A DNA stretch of 12,564 bases, from assembly GCA_030671945.1 (NCBI GenBank), contig DAOVHJ010000034.1:1-12564 (forward strand), read 5' to 3'. The notes under the pieces are model-generated. The model saw only the letters and a list, made by a program, of their open reading frames with translations, did not search any database and was not told the origin of the DNA. Shown in pieces: positions 8,061 through 12,564 of this stretch. The position numbers and the translations under genes were made by a program. The stretch's first letter is position 1. Each line of letters opens with the position of its first letter. This DNA is from Candidatus Heimdallarchaeota archaeon. Lineage in GTDB: Archaea; Asgardarchaeota; Heimdallarchaeia; JABLTI01.

Positions 8061-8101
8061 CATGTTCATTCTTCATTGAAATAATCTTAGAGGATAATAA
8101 T

Positions 8102-8122
8102 TTGGTTGTGAATAATAAATGA
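8102..8122 (+). CDS. Possible six-codon leader minicistron coupled to the next gene
   Basis: AGAGGA at 8089-8094 lies seven bases before TTG at 8102, which opens a frame reading MVVNNK and ending in TGA at 8120-8122. That TGA overlaps the ATG at 8119 as ATGA. The following gene has no Shine-Dalgarno at normal distance, so ribosomes could load here and re-initiate. An ancestral N-terminal extension cut off by a frameshift, or simple chance, are alternatives. Confidence 0.3.
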   Translation: MVVNNK

Positions 8123-8568
8123 CTGATTTAGAAGATTTCTCAAAAGGTTTTCTTGCAGGTTGGCTCAAAACACTAATGGAAAGTATAGATAAAAATCTTG
8201 ATGAAGAAACAAGATTGAAAATTTTCAAGGAAACAGGAACTTTCTGTGCAAAAGCACATGCTACAGAGCTTTTCAAAGAAATAAGACTGAAGACAAATGA
8301 TCCAAAAGAACTAATGATTATGCTTAATGAAAAAATCAAAGGAACAACCTGGGAAATAATTGAAGAAGGTAAATTGAAAGTTATATATAATCAATGCTTT
8401 TGTCCGATTGTAGGAATTGGATTACATAACTCTGCTGTCCAATGTGATTGTTCCATTGGATGGTTAAAAAAGAATTTAGAAATTTTATTCAATAAGGATG
8501 TCGTTGTTGAACTTGCGGAATCTGTGCTTAGAGGTGGTTCTAAGTGCGAGTTTTTGATTGATTTCTAA
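8119..8568 (+). CDS. Small Cys-rich protein, possibly DUF6144 / ATC-hydrolase-like
   Basis: 149 residues, soluble, no signal peptide. A stop codon directly precedes the ATG in frame, so the start cannot be further upstream. The N-terminal half is helical and carries an E-T-G-x-x-C-A-x-x-H motif (Cys43, His47). The C-terminal half has C93-x-C95-P, C109-D-C111-S-x-G-W-L-K, V-x-V-E-L-x-E-S-V-L-R-G-G and a final Cys143. This pattern recalls a widespread family of small proteins near DUF6144 and L-2-amino-thiazoline-4-carboxylate hydrolase-like or 4-vinyl-reductase-like domains. I recall the pattern rather than a confirmed match. The clustered Cys and His could bind metal. The gene follows the membrane pair after 91 bases and runs convergently into the glycosyltransferase gene, overlapping it by 4 nt. 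Real gene: confident. Function: unknown. Confidence 0.75.
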   Translation: MTDLEDFSKGFLAGWLKTLMESIDKNLDEETRLKIFKETGTFCAKAHATELFKEIRLKTNDPKELMIMLNEKIKGTTWEIIEEGKLKVIYNQCFCPIVGIGLHNSAVQCDCSIGWLKKNLEILFNKDVVVELAESVLRGGSKCEFLIDF

Positions 8569-9641
8569 GTCCATTCTTTTTTAATTTTGTAAGACTCATT
8601 ACTATTGAAATTGCTTCGTAGTAACAATTCTGTTATGTATCCCATGAACAGTAGTATTATACCAAATAAGAATAGTGAGAAACTTATAATGAATAATGGA
8701 TTTGATTTTATACTAACTAGTTCTGTATAAATGTCCCAAAATCTAAATGCAACTCGCTCAAGGATGGTCCAACAAAAAGTAAGAAAACTCACTAGCATAA
8801 ATAGGATAAACCAACGACTAAAGAGATGGATGGGTTTTTTACCCCACTTGTTAATAGCATTCAAAGTAAAGAGATCAATAAAACCTCTGAAAAGTCGTCT
8901 GAAACCATATTTTGTTTTACCATTTGTTCTAGGGCGATGATTGGTAACAACTTCACCTAGACGAAAACCTTGTTGTGCTAAGATAGCTGGAATATAGCGA
9001 TGTCCCTCTGCGAATAACTGAACGTGTTCGACTGCTTCTCTTCGATACACTCGAAGCGTACAACCAGAATCATGAATAAAGACATTGTTTAATCTTCTGT
9101 TCAGAAAGTTGTTGAATTTCGAAGGAAGTTTCTTGAAAGCATTATCTTTCCTGTTCTTCCTCCAACCGCATACGACATCATATTCCTCAGTTAACGCATT
9201 TAGCATTGCTGGAATATCTTGCGGGTCGTTTTGGAGATCTCCATCCATTGTGACAACAAGTTCACCTTTAATATTAGCTAACCCTGCTAAGAGAGCAGGC
9301 GTTTGCCCAAAATTCCTTTGCAGTTCAATAACTCTTAGAGTATCCTTTTCGACTCCATTATCTAAGACTGCTCTTAGATTTGGTACTGTTTTATCTGTTG
9401 AGCCATCATCCACAAAGATGACTTCAAAATCCCTGTTTATGTTAGTCATAACATCTCTTATCGAATTAAATAATGGAACCACATTATCTTCTTCATTAAA
9501 TACCGGAATGACGATTGAAATCAAGATATCATCAACTATTAGATTTCTCAAACTGTTTACAGTGTGTTTGCCACACAAATAACCACTTGAGTTTTTTCCT
9601 TTTAAAGTACCAAAAAGAAAAAGGATTGAGAAAACATTCAA
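8565..9641 (-). CDS. GT2-family polyprenyl-phosphate glycosyltransferase, membrane anchored
   Basis: Family 2 glycosyltransferase of the dolichol-phosphate-mannose synthase / GtrB type, expected to move a sugar from a nucleotide donor to a lipid phosphate on the cytoplasmic face. In the 358-residue reading the catalytic domain spans about 40-260: IVIPVFNEE (43-51), VDDGSTD (77-83), the metal-binding DGD (133-135) followed by LQNDPQD, DSGCTLR (191-197), GHRYIPA (213-219), and H-R-P-R-T-N-G-K-T-K-Y-G (235-246). Two membrane helices follow (about 275-293 and 315-337), as in GtrB-like enzymes. The start is uncertain. TTG at 9641 overlaps the upstream stop as TTGA but has no Shine-Dalgarno and adds 39 residues unlike the family. 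TTG at 9524 would give the usual M-I-S-I-V-I-P opening. Last gene of the three-gene minus operon. The donor sugar cannot be told from the sequence. Confidence 0.85.
   Translation of the reverse strand: MNVFSILFLFGTLKGKNSSGYLCGKHTVNSLRNLIVDDILISIVIPVFNEEDNVVPLFNSIRDVMTNINRDFEVIFVDDGSTDKTVPNLRAVLDNGVEKDTLRVIELQRNFGQTPALLAGLANIKGELVVTMDGDLQNDPQDIPAMLNALTEEYDVVCGWRKNRKDNAFKKLPSKFNNFLNRRLNNVFIHDSGCTLRVYRREAVEHVQLFAEGHRYIPAILAQQGFRLGEVVTNHRPRTNGKTKYGFRRLFRGFIDLFTLNAINKWGKKPIHLFSRWFILFMLVSFLTFCWTILERVAFRFWDIYTELVSIKSNPLFIISFSLFLFGIILLFMGYITELLLRSNFNSNESYKIKKEWT
8575..8588 (+). terminator. T-rich tract after the Cys-rich gene
   Basis: tcttttttaatttt starts seven bases after the plus-strand stop. It lies inside the last codons of the convergent glycosyltransferase gene, where it encodes a Lys-rich tail. 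It could end plus-strand transcription. The minus-strand operon shows no comparable tract just past its own stop. Confidence 0.35.
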
Positions 9642-10384
9642 AGCTTATCTAAATCATCTAGAGAAGTTTTAGCAACAGATCTAACAATTGGATGCTTATC
9701 AGATTTGTTTGCTTTAATCAATGCTTTCTTAGTTGATGGTTCGTTTATTTCTCCAAAATACCGAGCTATTTTCTGTCTAAATCTAAAATCATTATCCTTT
9801 TCTAATGCTTCAATCAAATGTGGAAGAACCTTAGGCAAATGTGTTTTGTCTTCTCTTAGCATTCTGGCAGCATTCATTCGGGTAAGATATGTTAATCCTT
9901 TTTCTAATGCAATGAGTAACGTTGGCATTAATTCATCGAACTTTTCATAACCGATTTCAGCTAAAGCAATGGCAGTAATTTGATTTAGATCACTTTTCCC
10001 ATCTACAAAAGGTAATAGATATGGAATGGCTTCTTTTGATTCTTGCTTTTTCCACCCTAGAAGTCGTGTTGTTTGTAATCGAATTCTCGGGTCTATTTTC
10101 TTATGCTTAACAATTTCAATTAATGCTGAAATGTAAAATTCGTTATCGATATGAGGGAGAACTTGTTGGAAAATAACCGGAAAGAAAAAGAGATTTTGCA
10201 CGAAAGATTCTTCTTTTACTCGAGTAAATAGAATTTCACCCACCTCAGATGGATGCTCGTGAACAAATGAGTCTACTAGAAATTTTCTCTCGCTAATTTC
10301 ACTTTGCATTAAGTTAAACAATTCTTCTTCTATTTGTTTGAGATTCTTAGTATTCATAATACAACACCAACTCTTCTTCTTCAC
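9638..10384 (-). CDS. HEAT-repeat protein
   Basis: Up to 248 residues, soluble and all helical. After an N-terminal helical part (about 1-75), residues 80-245 form some four to five HEAT-like helix pairs. These show recurring patterns such as R-L-Q-T-T-R-L-L-G, I-T-A-I-A-L-A-E-I-G, R-M-N-A-A-R-M-L and R-Q-K-I-A-R-Y-F-G-E-I, each followed by P and a second hydrophobic helix. Such solenoids bind proteins and have no enzymatic motif of their own. The GTG at 10384 overlaps the stop of the RdhA-like gene as GTGA; an ATG at 10357 (nine codons in) gives a more ordinary N-terminus. Downstream it overlaps the glycosyltransferase reading by 4 nt. Placement directly behind an Fe-S/corrinoid protein would suit a partner or maturation factor, but that is inference. 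Confidence 0.75.
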   Translation of the reverse strand: MKKKSWCCIMNTKNLKQIEEELFNLMQSEISERKFLVDSFVHEHPSEVGEILFTRVKEESFVQNLFFFPVIFQQVLPHIDNEFYISALIEIVKHKKIDPRIRLQTTRLLGWKKQESKEAIPYLLPFVDGKSDLNQITAIALAEIGYEKFDELMPTLLIALEKGLTYLTRMNAARMLREDKTHLPKVLPHLIEALEKDNDFRFRQKIARYFGEINEPSTKKALIKANKSDKHPIVRSVAKTSLDDLDKL

Positions 10385-11454
10385 TGCTCCGAAATTCTCT
10401 TCTCCCAGTAATCAGCTGGATCCATGTACATTTTCCCATCTCGAAGATTATAAGGACAAACAGCAATACAAGTAGAACACTCGCCCCCGTTATCAACCCA
10501 GAAATCATAGCATTTGTCAACATTTACAGCCCAACGATAAATCCCTTTGGTGTTTGATTTACTCTGAATTTTAAATGAAGGTTCATTATCAAAGGAGATA
10601 GCTTCATTTTCACATGCTTCTGCACATCTTTTACATCTCCTGCAATAATCAGTCAATCCAAAATCCACTTTCTCATCAAATTGAAGAGGGATGTCTGTGA
10701 AGACTTTACATAATCTTACTCGAGCACCATGGTCTTTTGTAGTTAGCAAGCCATTGCGACCAACTTGACCTAGACCTGCTTCAATAGCTATAGGAATAGA
10801 AAGACCTGTATCATTCCCAGTTGGAACTGCATTATAACCAAGTAATCGAATAAATTCAGCAAGCGATGAAGCAATAAATGCCATCATTGAGTAACCCATC
10901 CCACTAGCAAATCCTTGAGTCATTGAAGGGGTAGTACTGATAGCATCAATATCCATAATCGTTCCAATGGCAATTACTGCAGTTATTCCTTCTGTCATTT
11001 CAATTGGGGTGCCCATCCTATCCTCTGTGTAAACCCAATTAGGATTATAAGGAGCAATACCAACTAAATCAGCACCAAAGGATTTGGTGACTGCTTTAAT
11101 GGTCTTAGTAATTCTCTCAATATTCTTCTCATTTACTTTATATTTCTCAGGCTCTGCACGAGGCATAATATTTGCTGGAGATTGCCCTAGTTTATCCCAA
11201 GAAAAAGCATTTCTGAAGTAATCATGAACTGTCCAAGAAGCAATAGCTAAAGCATGATCAATTTGAGAATATCCCGCTTGGTCTTCATCTAAAATTTCTG
11301 TGACTTTATCATACATAAATTTCTTATACGACTTCAATTCCTTATCCCATTTGATTCTACCAAAAATGCTATCGGATTCATTGAAAGGTTCGAAATCATC
11401 ATTCAAAGTAAAATCAGGGGAAACAGTCATTTTTTTCTTCTTGTTTTTAGCCAT
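10381..11454 (-). CDS. Reductive-dehalogenase-like (RdhA family) corrinoid/Fe-S protein, no TAT signal
   Basis: 357 residues, shorter than classical RdhA (about 450-500). The core matches RdhA: GADLVGI (127-133), GYSMM (187-191), TGNDTGLSIP (212-221), GLGQVGRNGLL (227-237), RVRLCKVFTD (245-254). Two [4Fe-4S] sites follow: C271-x2-C274-x2-C277-x3-C281, and C315 then C326-x2-C329-x3-C333-P. Tyr188, Asn214 and Arg247 are spaced 26 and 33 apart, the same as Tyr246, Asn272 and Arg305 of PceA as I recall them. This suggests an intact corrinoid active site for reductive C-halogen cleavage or a related reduction. The N-terminus is Lys-rich with no twin-arginine motif, so the protein should stay in the cytoplasm. 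No RdhB-like anchor gene adjoins. The ATG has no Shine-Dalgarno and the leader is short. Epoxyqueuosine reductase (QueG) is the nearest other family; the GND and WAVNVDKCYDFW-type signatures favour RdhA. Substrate unknown. Confidence 0.85.
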   Translation of the reverse strand: MAKNKKKKMTVSPDFTLNDDFEPFNESDSIFGRIKWDKELKSYKKFMYDKVTEILDEDQAGYSQIDHALAIASWTVHDYFRNAFSWDKLGQSPANIMPRAEPEKYKVNEKNIERITKTIKAVTKSFGADLVGIAPYNPNWVYTEDRMGTPIEMTEGITAVIAIGTIMDIDAISTTPSMTQGFASGMGYSMMAFIASSLAEFIRLLGYNAVPTGNDTGLSIPIAIEAGLGQVGRNGLLTTKDHGARVRLCKVFTDIPLQFDEKVDFGLTDYCRRCKRCAEACENEAISFDNEPSFKIQSKSNTKGIYRWAVNVDKCYDFWVDNGGECSTCIAVCPYNLRDGKMYMDPADYWEKRISEQ

Positions 11455-11478
11455 TTAAATCAAGACCAGAATGCATTA

Positions 11479-11516
11479 CTAATCTAAAGCAAATACTATC
11501 AGATTAGAATTGCTTT
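11479..11516 (-). promoter_or_regulatory. Two interleaved inverted repeats before the RdhA-like gene
   Basis: On the plus strand CTAATCT (11479-11485) pairs with AGATTAG (11501-11507), and the adjoining AAAGCAA (11486-11492) pairs with TTGCTTT (11510-11516). Both are perfect 7-base inverted repeats with half-site offsets of 22 and 24 bases, near two helical turns. They lie between the TATA-like box and the start codon and touch that box, a good place for a repressor or activator site. No binding protein can be named. Confidence 0.4.
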
Positions 11517-11524
11517 TAAAAAAT
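11514..11524 (-). promoter_or_regulatory. Candidate TATA box of the RdhA-HEAT-GT2 operon
   Basis: Read on the minus strand this is ATTTTTTAAAA, centred about 64 bases before the ATG at 11454. Initiation would fall near 11492, giving a leader of about 40 bases. Composition and position only. Confidence 0.35.
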
Positions 11525-11551
11525 CTTATTATGATTAGGTACATCACTAAC

Positions 11552-11575
11552 AAAAAAAGAAAAAAGAAAGAAAAA
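11552..11575 (-). terminator. T-rich terminator after the LVIVD-repeat gene
   Basis: On the minus strand a tract of T runs broken by single C begins five bases after the stop codon: groups of five, three, six and seven T. No hairpin is seen. It separates this gene from the RdhA operon on the same strand. Confidence 0.6.
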
Positions 11576-11579
11576 TACC

Positions 11580-12563
11580 TTATCGAGTAGGCACTTTCTT
11601 TTTCTTACTAATTGCTACAACAATTACTACTATAATTATTATGAGTAAGAGTCCACCACCAGCACCAATGAGGATGTACATCATTTGTTGAGATAGACCT
11701 GTAGAACCATACTCAAAATTAATAGTTAATTCGTAGAGATAAGGACTGCGTTCTGAAGGACCGGTGAATAAAGCTTGCCATTGTAGTTCATGACCTTCAT
11801 TTACGAATTCATGTAAAACACCAGGAGTTACAGGTTCCCAATTAATGCCACCATCAGCAGACATAAGGTATTCAATATCAGTGCCTGCAGGAGTAAGCTC
11901 ATCAACAGTTAATGTTGCACTCGTAACTATATCTCCCTCAGGGACATTGCCAATTTCTGATGATTGAGCAAGAGAGGTAGCTGCTATTGGAGTAAAGGTG
12001 TTTCCTGCACTGAGAAAGTGTCTTAGAATAACTAATGAAGACATATTTGCTACGTAAGTGAAATCTCCATGGGTAGTAATTTGTAATGCTCGAGTAGCGT
12101 CTGGATAATAACTATCCAATGTAATGGAATATGGGTTCGTTGCATCAATTAATGATACACCTTCGTTATAATCAGCACTCATGACATATTGTCCAAAACT
12201 CCAAACACCGCGTGAATTGCTGTTTACACTATCAAAAATATATGCTATGTTTGGATCTGAAACATTATACATCCACATACCATTGCCATCTGTGCCACCA
12301 GCTAGGTAGAGAATGTCGCCATCTACATGAATATCATAGTTATACGAATATCTGACTCTGGAATACACAACCACTGGAGTTGTTAAGTCTCTGACATCAA
12401 TAGTATGCATACAAGAGGTTGATCCTGTTACCCATTCAGTGGCATAGAATTTGGTTCCTTGACCCCAAACAGACGTAACAAATGTTCCTATAACATATCC
12501 TGATTCTAACATAGTCCAAGCACTTGGATAAGTGAGATTTCCAGTTGCAATAGAACCATCAAA
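11580..12563 (-). CDS. LVIVD-repeat surface protein with C-terminal membrane anchor (5' part outside window)
   Basis: The frame is open to the window edge, so this is the last 327 codons of a longer protein; the ATG at 12512 is internal. The first about 200 residues carry LVIVD-type beta-propeller repeats, seen in I-D-V-R-D-L-T-T-P, D-I-L-Y-L-A-G-G, Y-N-V-S-D-P, G-V-S-L-I-D-A-T-N-P and V-A-N-M-S-S-L-V-I-L. A beta-sandwich-like domain follows, with Y-L-M-S-A-D-G-G-x-N-W-E and a closing Y-L-Y-E-L-T-I-N-F-E-Y. The end is a glycine start, one long hydrophobic helix rich in Ile and Val, and a KKKK tail. That order predicts an extracellular propeller held by one C-terminal helix with a short cytoplasmic tail. 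Proteins of this layout are common in Asgard archaeal genomes as I recall them. Ligand or role unknown. Confidence 0.8.
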   Translation of the reverse strand, partial: FDGSIATGNLTYPSAWTMLESGYVIGTFVTSVWGQGTKFYATEWVTGSTSCMHTIDVRDLTTPVVVYSRVRYSYNYDIHVDGDILYLAGGTDGNGMWMYNVSDPNIAYIFDSVNSNSRGVWSFGQYVMSADYNEGVSLIDATNPYSITLDSYYPDATRALQITTHGDFTYVANMSSLVILRHFLSAGNTFTPIAATSLAQSSEIGNVPEGDIVTSATLTVDELTPAGTDIEYLMSADGGINWEPVTPGVLHEFVNEGHELQWQALFTGPSERSPYLYELTINFEYGSTGLSQQMMYILIGAGGGLLLIIIIVVIVVAISKKKKVPTR

Positions 12564-12564
12564 A

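Noticed and set aside
9085..9582. Plus-strand open frame opposite the glycosyltransferase
   Set aside because: It is a shadow of the GT2 catalytic domain, with no Shine-Dalgarno and no recognisable fold.
11425..11454. TAT signal at the start of the RdhA-like protein
   Set aside because: The N-terminus is Lys-rich (MAKNKKKKM) but lacks a twin Arg and a hydrophobic segment.
11479..11516. RNA pseudoknot or riboswitch in the RdhA leader
   Set aside because: If both 7-base stems formed, the loop between TTGCTTT and AGATTAG would have zero length, which cannot span a stem. A DNA operator is a simpler reading.

Overview
The window is AT-rich and densely coded. It most likely comes from an archaeon, and an Asgard-type archaeon is my best guess with moderate confidence. 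The signs are T-tract terminators without hairpins, strong GAGG Shine-Dalgarno sites in part of the genes, TATA-like boxes, and an LVIVD-repeat surface protein with a C-terminal membrane anchor and a KKKK tail. A reductive-dehalogenase-type protein without a TAT signal is also present. No RNA gene, IS element, CRISPR array or attachment site was seen. No gene-free stretch exceeds about 130 bases.

Layout. Bases 2-391 (+) hold the end of an ornithine aminotransferase, followed by a T-tract terminator. Bases 521-8027 (+) hold two overlapping genes. The first encodes a giant protein of about 1954 residues: two N-terminal zinc ribbons exactly 100 residues apart, a Pro/Glu heptad linker, a DUF2339-like membrane region, and eight tandem copies of a six-helix module with a period of 161 residues (483 nt). 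The second encodes an 18-helix protein whose C-terminus resembles the end of DUF2339 proteins. Bases 8119-8568 (+) encode a small Cys-rich protein. It is convergent with, and overlaps by 4 nt, a minus-strand operon of three genes running from 11454 down to 8565: an RdhA-like corrinoid/Fe-S protein, a HEAT-repeat protein and a membrane-anchored GT2 glycosyltransferase. These are joined by GTGA and TTGA overlaps. The window ends in the C-terminal part of an LVIVD-repeat surface protein (minus strand).

How the genes work together. The two membrane genes are translationally coupled and probably form one membrane complex. Every six-helix module keeps a buried Glu, an S-x-x-N motif and an (N/D)-x-W motif, which hints at a repeated transport or coupling unit. 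The function is unknown. The RdhA-like enzyme has the full set of Fe-S ligands and a Tyr/Asn/Arg triad spaced as I recall it for PceA. It has no export signal and no RdhB anchor, so a cytoplasmic role is likely. Its upstream region carries two interleaved inverted repeats that could be an operator.

Most notable: the giant modular membrane protein, its apparent ACG start codon, and the apparent splitting of a DUF2339-like architecture across two overlapping genes.
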